64,000 nt of DNA from Marinobacter halotolerans. Its GTDB lineage: Bacteria > Pseudomonadota > Gammaproteobacteria > Pseudomonadales > Oleiphilaceae. The notes under the pieces were generated by a model that saw only the letters and a list, made by a program, of their open reading frames with translations, was not told where the DNA came from and did not search any database. Of this stretch, positions 55,207 to 63,694 are shown one piece after another. Position numbers and translations under genes: made by a program. The DNA lies in assembly GCF_008795985.1 (NCBI RefSeq), contig NZ_VMHP01000002.1, positions 1 to 64,000 of the forward strand, read 5' to 3'. Every line of letters starts with the position of its first letter. Within the stretch, counting starts at the first letter, position 1.

Positions 55207-55680
55207 ATGAGTAAGGAAAAGGGGCAGGAATACCTCGATAGGTTTAACGCATGGTCTGCGTCCATGACGGATGACGATTTTCGCCAAATCGTTTATGGCC
55301 CAAAAGGCATCCTCAATCGGCAACAGATCAAAAAGCTAGCAGGGCTGAGCGATCAAGCCGTAAAGAAGAACGCGAAAGTCGTTGAGGCGCTGAGGTTGTT
55401 GGAAGATCGACTAAGAGAGCGCGGTGTTCTGCCTCCATTAACCGATGCGGGCGAGAAAGCGAAGTCTGAGCCCAAGCTGTACGACAAAACATCCAAACGA
55501 TCATCGTCAGACAGTCAGCGGGTGGCAAAGCTGGAGTCCACAAATCACGATCTCCAGGTGCGAATTGAAAAGCTTGAAAAAGAGAATGAGGCGCTTCGCT
55601 CAAAGCTTGCCTCGAGTAAGGAAACAGTCGAAGCGGTCAATGATAGCCTTACGGTGTTTACTCAATGCCCGATGAACTGA
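55207..55680 (+). CDS. Small HTH/coiled-coil protein of unknown function
   Basis: 157 residues, not recognised with certainty. An N-terminal region with a possible helix-turn-helix (LNRQQIKKLAGLSDQAVKKN, about 38-57), a charged linker and a C-terminal coiled coil (RVAKLESTNHDLQVRIEKL and on) give it the same layout as GinD. A protein of this kind commonly accompanies such recombinase sets. Its last 16 bases overlap the helicase gene, which suggests that the two work together. It may be a second DNA-binding accessory factor. Confidence 0.7.
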   Translation: MSKEKGQEYLDRFNAWSASMTDDDFRQIVYGPKGILNRQQIKKLAGLSDQAVKKNAKVVEALRLLEDRLRERGVLPPLTDAGEKAKSEPKLYDKTSKRSSSDSQRVAKLESTNHDLQVRIEKLEKENEALRSKLASSKETVEAVNDSLTVFTQCPMN

Positions 55681-57884
55681 TTCCTTGCGAAGAAACGATA
55701 CGCGTGACTGCTGTGCCTTTCCGTCGCAGCTTTTCAACTGTAATTCGTGGTGTTCCTGTTCGTGACGACCACTTACTCAAGTCCGCTACTTACTTCGTCT
55801 CGGTTATTGCCCCCAGCGCTTATTTACCAGTCGATCCGACTCCGGGGCAGCTCTGGAGAGTGCGCGGCCACAAAACGGTTAATGTGCTTGATCATGGGGC
55901 TTATGAAACGAACGAGCATGCATATAAAAACCCTGATGCCTTCGATTTTCAGATGCCGGAAACCGGGGAGAGCTTCATCACCTTTATCAGTAAAGATAAA
56001 ACCTTTGCCGGTATAGGAGAGTCCAAAGCTCGTCAGCTCTGGAACCGGTTTGGAGCTGACATTCATCGGATACTGGCTGATGGCAGCGGAACAGACTTGA
56101 GAGGATTACAGGAAATATTATCGGAGCAGTCCATCAAAGCGCTCTTTGCAGGCTATGACAAGTATAAAAATCTGCGTCATACCGTTTGGATGAGCCAGGC
56201 GAAGATCCCTCATGCTGTGCAGCAGCGAATTCTGAAGCATCATCAGCTGGGAACTGTTGATGCAATCAGAAAGAACCCTTTTGAGTTGGTCCACTTTGGA
56301 CTTAGCTTCAAAGAAGTAGATAAGATCCTCAATGCTATTCACGGCCACGCCTGGGAGCACAAGCGCTACCCAGAGGAACGAATTCAAGCCGCAGTAGTGC
56401 AGGCACTCAAAGATTGCATGTCAGACGGCAGCACTTGGCTCAAGGTCAATCAGGTAAGGAACCGGGTTTTCAATTACTTGAAAAATGAGGCCCTTGGCGA
56501 GAAAGGTATTCAGTGGCTCAAGAATGCGCCCGGTGTTGCTCTTTACCATGACGCGGATGATCGTCTTCATCCCACCGCTACTGCAATACAAGAGCTTGCT
56601 GTTGCGAAGCGCATCAATCATCTCTCGGCCATACGAACACCTCTATCAGAGGCCAATGAAGCTATCGTGGATGATGTCTTAAGGCAACTACCTTACGAGC
56701 TTGCGGAGAAGCAAAAGCTGGCCATTATGACCAGCCTTTCGGAGGGAGTGAGTTGCATCACCGGCGGGGCTGGAACCGGCAAAACTACGGTGCTTTCCAC
56801 TTTTCTAAAAGCCGCAGAGCAAATGGGCTATGGAATAAATGCGGTCGCCTTGTCAGGGCGCGCTGCTATGAGGCTGCATGAGTCTATCGGGTATCTTACG
56901 ATGACCATTGCTCGCTTCTTGAGGGAGGAGCCAGTGGCATGCCCGGAAGGCTCCAAGGCCCTGTTGGTTATTGATGAAGCATCTATGATAGATCTCCCGA
57001 CGATGTTCCGCATCATTAATCACGTAGACCCCGCGGTTAAGATCGTCCTCACTGGGGACCCTAGCCAGCTGCCACCGATTGGTGTCGGAAAGGTTTTGCA
57101 TGACCTGGTGCTATCCGATCGCGTTCAAAACACCACGTTAGATATCGTAAAGCGCCAGAAGGGAAGCACCGGAATACCGCAGTACTCTAAGCTAGTCAAT
57201 GCAGGTGAAGTCCCGGCCTCCCTTAGTGCCGGGAGTATTCATTTTCACGAAGTTGCAGACACTGACTTAGCGCTCAAAAAAGCGATTGACCTTTATCTGA
57301 TCAAGCCTGCTGAGTCTCGAATTATTGCGCCAACACGCAAGCTCGTCGGGGAGGCGAATGAGCTTATTCAGGACAATGTAAATGGCGACTCTCCTCTGAT
57401 GAACTTTAACTTGGAGGGAGAAGATTATTTCCTGAAGTTGAGGCTCCACGACCAGATTCTTTTCACTCAAAACCACCCCAACTCGGGCGTTCAGAATGGA
57501 TCCCTTGGTAAGCTAATTAGTGTTGATCAGGACGAAGACATCGTTGGGGTTGTTAAGCTTGATACCGGCGCTACAGTCGACATTGCGGGGGATTTGCTGG
57601 ACGCTATAGAGCTTGGTTACGCCATGACATTGCATAAAGCCCAGGGTAGTCAGTTCTCCCGAGTAATCGTGTTGTTGAAAGAGGTGAAGATTCTGGATCG
57701 AAGCTGGCTCTACACTGCATTAACGCGGGCAGAGACAGAGGTCCACATTATTGGCACCTCGGAACTCTTTAAAAAGGTTACGGAGGCTCCCCCAAAGGCA
57801 TTCAGACGCAAAACAATGTTGACTAGGTTAATCGATCACTTGCCTGAACTAAAACCAAACGGCGGTTCCATCTTGTACAGCTGA
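55665..57884 (+). CDS. RecD2-like ATP-dependent DNA helicase
   Basis: 739 residues of helicase superfamily 1B. An N-terminal OB-like and helix-hairpin-helix region (FAGIGESKARQLWNRFG) precedes Walker A GGAGTGKTT (367-375), Walker B LLVIDEASMID (D437-E438), GDPSQLPP (464-471) and the C-terminal YAMTLHKAQGSQF and YTALTRAE motifs. All motifs are intact, so it should be active. It lacks any RecBC partner here. Roles in island replication after excision, or in defence, are both possible. Confidence 0.88.
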   Translation: MPDELIPCEETIRVTAVPFRRSFSTVIRGVPVRDDHLLKSATYFVSVIAPSAYLPVDPTPGQLWRVRGHKTVNVLDHGAYETNEHAYKNPDAFDFQMPETGESFITFISKDKTFAGIGESKARQLWNRFGADIHRILADGSGTDLRGLQEILSEQSIKALFAGYDKYKNLRHTVWMSQAKIPHAVQQRILKHHQLGTVDAIRKNPFELVHFGLSFKEVDKILNAIHGHAWEHKRYPEERIQAAVVQALKDCMSDGSTWLKVNQVRNRVFNYLKNEALGEKGIQWLKNAPGVALYHDADDRLHPTATAIQELAVAKRINHLSAIRTPLSEANEAIVDDVLRQLPYELAEKQKLAIMTSLSEGVSCITGGAGTGKTTVLSTFLKAAEQMGYGINAVALSGRAAMRLHESIGYLTMTIARFLREEPVACPEGSKALLVIDEASMIDLPTMFRIINHVDPAVKIVLTGDPSQLPPIGVGKVLHDLVLSDRVQNTTLDIVKRQKGSTGIPQYSKLVNAGEVPASLSAGSIHFHEVADTDLALKKAIDLYLIKPAESRIIAPTRKLVGEANELIQDNVNGDSPLMNFNLEGEDYFLKLRLHDQILFTQNHPNSGVQNGSLGKLISVDQDEDIVGVVKLDTGATVDIAGDLLDAIELGYAMTLHKAQGSQFSRVIVLLKEVKILDRSWLYTALTRAETEVHIIGTSELFKKVTEAPPKAFRRKTMLTRLIDHLPELKPNGGSILYS

Positions 57885-58263
57885 TCAACCGTGGCGATCA
57901 TATTGCTTCTTCGCGAGCTTGCTCGCGGCCAGCATCTAGACCAATCTCTCTGTAGGTCAAGTCGTCGAGTATCAGTGACAGTAACCGTTTGGCAAACCCA
58001 TCTTGAGCCCGATACAGGAGCCTTCAGTGTAGTGTCCACTTGTTCTCTAGTGGGCACTATCTATGGACAACGTAAGAGTTCGCCGCCCTTACTGAAAACG
58101 TCGCCGGCATGGCTCGGAATTCCAGGCGCGGTTGGGAGCTGAGTGCCAAAATCCTCGGGCGCCCACAATCTCCTTAGCACGTGGCAGCTCTGAGAATTCT
58201 CAATCATGAGTTAAGATCACTACTAGTAGAAGCGATCAGTGTTGGGAAAAGGTAGTCGGCGTA
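57885..58263. other. 379-bp gap with three palindromes, no gene seen
   Basis: It holds CGCGAGC-TT-GCTCGCG (57912-57927), reminiscent of a REP-type palindrome; AGTGTCCACT/AGTGGGCACT (58031-58058, one mismatch, 8-base loop); and a perfect CTACTAGTAG (58220-58229). The first could end the helicase transcript. An 83-codon open frame here has no coding signs. Confidence 0.5.
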
Positions 58264-59688
58264 ATGTCACATGATGAGGGCATCCTTACTGGGTTGGACC
58301 GGGTTACAGACGAGCCGCGGTTCATCTCCGAGGTTGTCTCGGGCAGGGCCTGTAAATGCCGTTGTCCGGAGTGCGGTTCTGATCTGGTGGCCAAGAAAGG
58401 CCCGAAGATGGCACACCACTTCGCCCACGCTGTTCTTCCACCGGACATTCGTCGCTGCCAAGAATCAGCTCTTCATTTGAGCGCCAAGTTCATAGCGGCC
58501 CACGTTATTCGTCATCTGTATATTCCAGAGCGGAACATTCATGTTGCCTCGACCTCTCAAGAGATTGGCATCACCGGTCGATTCCAGCGCAGGCATTTAA
58601 TGCACACTTTGGGAGCAAGAAATGTTGAACGATTGTCTGGTGCCGTCGAGCCGCTTGTGCCTGAGATATCTCCCTTTCGACCCGATGCTCGGGTCAACAC
58701 AGCGTTCGGTACCTTCTTCATTGAGATAAAGGTCACTCACGCGGTTCCTCCTGAGAAACAGCAGGCGATGAAGGACCAGAATCTGGCGGTTCTTGAGGTA
58801 GATCTTTCAACTACACCTCGACGCGGAATCAGTGAGGAAGCAATTCGTGAATTGGTTACCTTCAACGCTCCGCGGCACTGGTTGTCTTTTGGATGTGATA
58901 GTGAGGTGGCACGACTTCAATGGGAACTGGATGAGTCGGTGTGCAAGAGAGAGGCGGCGGAGCACGAGGCACTGATGGAACGGCTCCGTGCAGGCTTGGA
59001 AGCGCCCTTACCCGAATTTCTTCGGATTCATCACTATCGCGCTAAGCCCGAGGGTGACAGGTCGGTCATGCTAAAGAATATGCCGGTCACGAATGTTCGC
59101 CAGCAAAATGGTTTCACGATGGCCGACCTTCCGGTGGCGAGAAATGTCCTGGTAACTACTGTTAGCGATGACACCTCGATAAACCGTTTGTTTGCCTGGC
59201 ACGGGTCTATAAAAAAACACCCGCTGACCGTGCTATCTATCAGTGATAGCACGGGCATATACACAGCTTCCCCGAGCGTTCTAAAACGGTTATTCGAGTA
59301 TCGAGGTAATCTAGACTCGCGAGTATCTCGGAATAGACACGAAGGAATCATTCACCGGTTGCGCACGAACTGGGGAGGTCCATTGCCCGAAACAATCTGG
59401 GTTGATGCTTTCAAAGCTTGGCCGGATGGACCGCATGTGCCGTACTTAGAGAATGTGAGTCTCTCCAGGATAAGGCAGAAAAAAGGGTTCACCTTTGCTG
59501 ATATTCATGAGCTCCAAGATGTGATGGTCGTGTTCGACGATGACCAGCTGTCGATTAATTATCTGTTTGCCCGTCACGCCAAGGTCAAAGGCGGTCCTCT
59601 GACGGTTCTCGCGCTTGCCAAGTCTGCGACGATCTTCACCAACGCACGTATTGTTTTGAATAAGCTCCGCCAATATAGTTCCCATTGA
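58264..59688 (+). CDS. CoiA-like PD-(D/E)xK nuclease with duplicated C-terminal domain
   Basis: 474 residues. The N-terminus has a zinc-ribbon-like cluster (C30, C32, C34, C37 and HHFAH at 51-55), as in CoiA-family proteins. A nuclease core follows with D141 (FRPDARVN), E154 and K156 (FFIEIKVTH). Residues about 237-348 and 362-473 are two copies of one unknown domain, sharing for example NGFTMADL/KGFTFADI and PLTVLSISDS/PLTVLALAKS. CoiA proteins take part in competence and, in other relatives, in defence. The role here is not known. It stands alone after a 379-bp gap. Confidence 0.75.
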   Translation: MSHDEGILTGLDRVTDEPRFISEVVSGRACKCRCPECGSDLVAKKGPKMAHHFAHAVLPPDIRRCQESALHLSAKFIAAHVIRHLYIPERNIHVASTSQEIGITGRFQRRHLMHTLGARNVERLSGAVEPLVPEISPFRPDARVNTAFGTFFIEIKVTHAVPPEKQQAMKDQNLAVLEVDLSTTPRRGISEEAIRELVTFNAPRHWLSFGCDSEVARLQWELDESVCKREAAEHEALMERLRAGLEAPLPEFLRIHHYRAKPEGDRSVMLKNMPVTNVRQQNGFTMADLPVARNVLVTTVSDDTSINRLFAWHGSIKKHPLTVLSISDSTGIYTASPSVLKRLFEYRGNLDSRVSRNRHEGIIHRLRTNWGGPLPETIWVDAFKAWPDGPHVPYLENVSLSRIRQKKGFTFADIHELQDVMVVFDDDQLSINYLFARHAKVKGGPLTVLALAKSATIFTNARIVLNKLRQYSSH

Positions 59689-60029
59689 AACTGTCATCTA
59701 GACGACACTACCTTCGGCTTGGCAGATAATGAATTTCAGTCTTGCCTGCGTAACCGTTCGATGATTTCACCTTGAGCCTGTCGTTGTTGTTGGATCCATG
59801 GATTTACCAGTTTGGTACTGTAAAAATCCCTGTTTTAGTTGCACCGATGATTAGAGTTTTCCGCTCGTTAGTGTTTCGCCAGGTATTCCCATGGGTCAGG
59901 GTCAGATTACCGGTCGCATACCGACAACCCACTGATTGGGTGCGAATCACTCTCCCGCCTTTTCGTGATGACATATTCCCAATAGCGCACTAAGTTACCC
60001 TCTAACTCATCGACAACGGGGTAGGATCA
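59689..60029. other. 341-bp gap, no gene supported
   Basis: An imperfect inverted repeat near 59795-59830 (GGATTTACCAGT against ACTGTAAAAATCC) is the only structure noticed. A 73-codon open frame at 59772 lacks a ribosome site and protein-like composition. Confidence 0.4.
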
Positions 60030-60572
60030 ATGCGTAAAGCGAAGTTCAGTAAAGAAGCCATCATTGCAGCTGGTAAAACGCTCCAGTCGCAAGGTAGTGA
60101 TGTAAGCCCAAACGCAATCAAGCTTGAGCTGGGAGGTGGAAATCCTACCCGGATCAAGAAAGTCTGGGATGAGTATGTTGGTACCGCTGAATCTTCTGAC
60201 TCGGGGAAATCGAAACTAGAGAGCCGAATTAACCCTGATAATGACCTGGCGTTCCAAATCGACATTCCTGTAAGGCGCGCAGCGTTTGAAGTCGAAACAG
60301 TCTTTGAGTCATTACTCCACGATTTGACAGATAAGATACCGGAAAAACTTGATGACTTAGTGGACGTTGAGACGAGCAAGCTGTCGTTCAAGGTCGGTGA
60401 ACTCAAGAGCAAGCTAAAGTTTGCGAATGAAGACCTTGCTCAAGTGAAGCGATATCGTGCAGAAGAGCAGCGGTTGTTAATGGAAAAAACGAAAGAGAAC
60501 GCAGAGCTGAAGGACGCAGTCGACCACTTAACAAGGCAGCTCAAAACGCTTCAGGAAAAGCAGTTAGGCTGA
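60030..60572 (+). CDS. KfrA-like DNA-binding coiled-coil protein
   Basis: 180 residues. The N-terminal about 60 residues match the KfrA N-terminal DNA-binding domain (FSKEAIIAAGKTLQSQG then LELGGGNPTRIKKVWDEY). The rest is a long coiled coil (about 95-178). KfrA was described as a plasmid regulator and segregation-related protein; copies in chromosomal islands are common. It may bind island DNA or regulate its own promoter. Confidence 0.8.
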   Translation: MRKAKFSKEAIIAAGKTLQSQGSDVSPNAIKLELGGGNPTRIKKVWDEYVGTAESSDSGKSKLESRINPDNDLAFQIDIPVRRAAFEVETVFESLLHDLTDKIPEKLDDLVDVETSKLSFKVGELKSKLKFANEDLAQVKRYRAEEQRLLMEKTKENAELKDAVDHLTRQLKTLQEKQLG

Positions 60573-60946
60573 CCTACAAACTTACTTGTCGAGCTAACCA
60601 AATTCGTGACAGTAACCCAGTCCGTCCAGCTGCACTAGCTTCAAGATGGGGTCATCGGACGACTACTTTTCAAGGCTCTGAGAACTGGAAAATCGGTCGT
60701 CGCGACGATGAATTAGGTGAGGAGTGTCGGTTCAGCGATTTTTCTTTTAAAACATATAGATAAGTTTTCACCTGATTGCCGCGATAGTAGCTTTAAAGAC
60801 CAATTTTGTCTCGCGGCCTCGAGCGAAGGACAATAGGAAGTCGTTGACCTGAACGGGTTTTCTGCCAAGCTTTGGGCACCTTCGAATTCAAATGCGAACC
60901 GGCGCAAAAGCGTTAATGATGACTCATATTCAAGTGCTATACCTAA
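60573..60946. other. 374-bp gap, possible first cassette boundary
   Basis: No gene is seen. GCGTTAATG at 60910-60918 resembles the 3' end of an integron recombination site, and a hairpin TGCCAA/TTGGGCA lies at about 60862-60877 (GCT loop). The expected partner box upstream is weak (TGAACGG at 60850). It could be a degenerate attC, an attI remnant or chance. Confidence 0.35.
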
Positions 60947-61300
60947 ATGGATCGACTAATGCCGAACGGCTACCCCCAAGAAGTGACTCGGCGTCTTTTC
61001 CTTAGCGGCGCGTTGGTTTTTCTGGCAGTGCTGCCCCCGGTTTTTGCTCTGCTTGGCACGTTGAAGCCGGAAGCGGAGACTCTAGCGTCGTGGTTTCAGA
61101 GAAGCGGGTCTTTATCGGTAATATTGGCGGTATTCGCTGAGCTTTCGCTGTTTAAGCTACAAAAATATCCCGGTGTCACCGGTTTAATCGATGCTAAAGA
61201 CGGTTGGTCATTGTCATATCGAGTTATCGCTTATGCTGCCGGCTTCGTGGGTATCGCTGGTACAGTGATTTGGGGGTATGGTGATATTTTCATTTCATAG
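60947..61300 (+). CDS. Small membrane protein, cassette-borne, unknown
   Basis: 117 residues with three hydrophobic segments (about 17-37, 53-69 and 91-111). No family recognised. The ribosome site is weak, and ATG 60959 is an alternative start. An attC site begins at its stop codon, so it is probably an integron-type gene cassette. Confidence 0.55.
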   Translation: MDRLMPNGYPQEVTRRLFLSGALVFLAVLPPVFALLGTLKPEAETLASWFQRSGSLSVILAVFAELSLFKLQKYPGVTGLIDAKDGWSLSYRVIAYAAGFVGIAGTVIWGYGDIFIS

Positions 61301-61394
61301 GTATAACAACGCCATCAAGCATAGCCGCCCGCAAGGCCGGCGGCTGGACCTCAAAACCTGGCGGTTTTATCGGCCGCTTATTGCTGGCGTTATG
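61301..61394 (+). repeat. attC recombination site, cassette 1/2
   Basis: It starts TATAACAACGCC (61302) and ends GGCGTTATG (61386-61394), complementary R'' and R' boxes with a bulge. Between lie AGCCGCC/GGCGGCT and AAAACC/GGTTTT stems. The start resembles the Vibrio cholerae VCR. The expected crossover is G/TTA at 61389-61390. It abuts the preceding gene's stop, as in real cassettes. Confidence 0.75.
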
Positions 61395-61417
61395 ATTTTC
61401 AGGGAGGAGTAAATTGA

Positions 61418-62308
61418 ATGGGATATTCTAGAAGAAAAGCGAAGAAAAGATATGCAGCTCGATATATGGCTAGGTTAACGTCGCAGGCGTCAAAGTTAGA
61501 AACGGTTGAAAGAGAAATAGCAAAGATTGGTGTAGCCCCTGAAGGGAAATATGTTGCAGCGAGCGGTGATGGTGACAGGGCAGATCTTGGAAGCGCAGTG
61601 GTTCCTATTTTCAAACAAGTCGATGATGGAAGCCTCCAAATTATTGGTACTGGTTTCTTCATATGTAAAAATGGAATTTTTGTAACAGCTGCCCATGTTC
61701 TAAATGAGGCTATTGACGACAATGGCAATCAAAAGTGTGCGATAGTAATTTTTCAGTTCACTGAGAATAATTCATATCAGATTCGAAATTTGATGCGCGG
61801 TGTCATCAAAGACAACTCTGATGTTGGAGTTGGTGTGTGTAGAGAAATGAAGCACAACAAAACAGGTGAGTTACTTACTAATGCTGTTCTACCAATCAGC
61901 AAAATTGAGCCTAAGGTAAATGACCATGTTTTTACATACGCCTATCCGAATACTGTTCACCTAAAGGGGGAGAAGGAAAATATATTTATAAATCCAAGGT
62001 TTTATGAGGGAAAAGTCAGTGAATGTTTTCCGGATGGAAGAGATTCAGTATTTCTACCATCTCGGTGCTATCAGACAAGTATTGCAATCCATGGCGGCGC
62101 TAGTGGAGGCCCTGTATTCAATGAAAAGGGGCATGTCGTTGGTATCAACAGTACGGGCTTTAATGATTGTCATGATATTTCTTTTATATCCTCAATTGGA
62201 GACATATTTGACTTAAGCATTCCGGGAATAAAGAGAAACCCGGGTGCTGATGAGGAGGCAGTAACCATAAGAAGGTTGCAGCAGCTTGGTCATGTTATAG
62301 AGAAATAG
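61418..62308 (+). CDS. Trypsin-like serine peptidase, cassette-borne
   Basis: 296 residues. The chymotrypsin/HtrA-type triad is visible: H93 (VTAAHVL), D135 (DNSDVGVGV) and S229 (HGGASGGPV). A short basic N-terminus and helix (1-35) precede the domain. There is no signal peptide and no PDZ domain, so it is probably cytoplasmic. Ribosome site AGGGAGGAG at 61401. AT-rich. Cytoplasmic trypsin-like peptidases occur in defence and regulatory systems, but its target is unknown. Confidence 0.8.
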   Translation: MGYSRRKAKKRYAARYMARLTSQASKLETVEREIAKIGVAPEGKYVAASGDGDRADLGSAVVPIFKQVDDGSLQIIGTGFFICKNGIFVTAAHVLNEAIDDNGNQKCAIVIFQFTENNSYQIRNLMRGVIKDNSDVGVGVCREMKHNKTGELLTNAVLPISKIEPKVNDHVFTYAYPNTVHLKGEKENIFINPRFYEGKVSECFPDGRDSVFLPSRCYQTSIAIHGGASGGPVFNEKGHVVGINSTGFNDCHDISFISSIGDIFDLSIPGIKRNPGADEEAVTIRRLQQLGHVIEK

Positions 62309-62310
62309 AT

Positions 62311-62391
62311 CATAACGGGTTTTTGCATTTGATGCCTGTAAGCGCCGGCCTACGGCCTCCACTCACAGGCGCAACTTTCAAAGGCGTTAGC
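62311..62391 (+). repeat. attC recombination site, cassette 2/3
   Basis: CATAACG (62311) and GCGTTAGC (ending 62391) are the R'' and R' boxes. The interior folds into one long imperfect hairpin: TGCCTGT with ACAGGCGCA, and GGCC-TAC-GGCC at the tip. It begins 2 bp after the peptidase stop and ends 11 bp before the next gene. Confidence 0.8.
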
Positions 62392-62402
62392 GAGGAGAAA
62401 AG

Positions 62403-63656
62403 ATGATACACACTCTCCCTTGGGAAAGACGGCTTGATGATCTTGCTCACATTCTGGAGAGTTGTGGTTCCTCCTATTTTGATCCAGATAGATTTAGAAG
62501 GAATACTAATCAATTTTTGCAAACGTCAAGAACGATTACTTTTATTATACAGAAAAAAAAATCAGAAATTCCTGATTTTGAAAACTGGTATTCAGTAAAT
62601 GTAGTCGAGCCTTGGCGTGATGATGAGCTTATGAAGTGGGCGAAGGATGCCAGAAATAAAGTAGAAAAACAAGGCGACCTAGATATAAACAGTGAGTTAA
62701 AAGTAACTCTTTTTTTCTCATATCTGTCGGAAGAAGACGTTTCCATAGATTGCGGCATCGATGAGCTGCTTAATGCAGGTGTCAAAAAGCTGATTCGTTT
62801 TGCCCAAAAGAGTCTTCCTAGTGCTATAAGTGACGCTGCCGCAGTTAAGATAGAGCGAAAATGGGTTACAGAAAAAATCGAAAGCTACGAACTTTTGTAT
62901 GCGCTAGGATATGTCTATTCGAGAGTTTATGACTGTTGCTATAAATTAGCAAAACATCTTGGCCGGTCTTTTCCTGAGAAGTTGTTGAGTCCTTCAGACG
63001 TTTCGAGTTTGCATCAAGATTCTCGAAAAGTGCAAATGGTCAAAATGTCGGACTTAAAAACATATTCAATATCTTATTATCCAAGGAAAATTAGAAGAAA
63101 CGAGGTTCCTGATAAAATAAAGGATATTTTTAAAGGCCAACGGCTGGTCGCTCCACATGATTTCGACTCGCTGGTTGAGTATTACAAGTCAATGGCTATA
63201 CTGACTTTCAATCATTGGAAATACCACCAATCGATGACATTTTTGATAGCAGAAGATTGGTCTGTTCAAGATATGATTTCTCCGGTTTATGAGGATCAAG
63301 TTGATAAGTACTTTTTCTGGAGACTCATTGAAGAGAAGGTTAGATCCCAAAATACTTACTGCGTCTTAACGATTTCGGAGGCTTGGCTTAGGCAAATAGT
63401 AAATAATCAACATCTACCGATCAGGAAAATGCCGATTAAAGGAGAGTTTCTTCAATTAATGGCTTTCGATAGAGAAAACCATAGAGCGTCCTTACATTGG
63501 CCGATAGAGCGTGCAACTCCTGATTCAGAGCCTACTCTAGGCCCAGAGAGAATAGACGATATGGATCATGCGCCTCCATATATATTGATACCTGCCATGA
63601 GGGGGATGGACATTGAACCAAGTTTTTCGCCGAAGCCTAGATCCAGGCGTCGCTAA
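62403..63656 (+). CDS. Unknown 417-residue protein, cassette-borne
   Basis: No family recognised. It is AT-rich, soluble and mostly helical by composition. The N-terminal part has FLQTSRTITFIIQKKK and WRDDELMKWAKDARNKVEKQGD. The central part has tyrosine-rich YALGYVYSRVYDCCYKL, and the C-terminus is basic and proline-rich (SFSPKPRSRRR). GAGGAGAAAAG precedes the ATG. It occupies a cassette of its own between two attC sites. Confidence 0.7.
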   Translation: MIHTLPWERRLDDLAHILESCGSSYFDPDRFRRNTNQFLQTSRTITFIIQKKKSEIPDFENWYSVNVVEPWRDDELMKWAKDARNKVEKQGDLDINSELKVTLFFSYLSEEDVSIDCGIDELLNAGVKKLIRFAQKSLPSAISDAAAVKIERKWVTEKIESYELLYALGYVYSRVYDCCYKLAKHLGRSFPEKLLSPSDVSSLHQDSRKVQMVKMSDLKTYSISYYPRKIRRNEVPDKIKDIFKGQRLVAPHDFDSLVEYYKSMAILTFNHWKYHQSMTFLIAEDWSVQDMISPVYEDQVDKYFFWRLIEEKVRSQNTYCVLTISEAWLRQIVNNQHLPIRKMPIKGEFLQLMAFDRENHRASLHWPIERATPDSEPTLGPERIDDMDHAPPYILIPAMRGMDIEPSFSPKPRSRRR

Positions 63657-63686
63657 CAAATGCGCCGCTTACGGCTGGCGTTAACG
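63652..63686 (+). repeat. Very short attC-like site, cassette 3/4
   Basis: GCTAACAAATGCGCC and GGCTGGCGTTAACG frame a GCCG-CTTA-CGGC hairpin. TAAC pairs with GTTA, with AAAT and TG bulging on opposite sides, as expected for attC. At about 35 bases it is shorter than usual sites. It overlaps the stop codon of the preceding gene. Confidence 0.6.
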
Positions 63687-63694
63687 AGTTTTAG

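Noticed and set aside
57891..58142. 83-codon frame in the gap after the helicase
   Set aside because: No ribosome site, composition unlike a protein, and it crosses palindromes.
59772..59993. 73-codon frame before the KfrA-like gene
   Set aside because: No ribosome site or recognisable features; probably chance.
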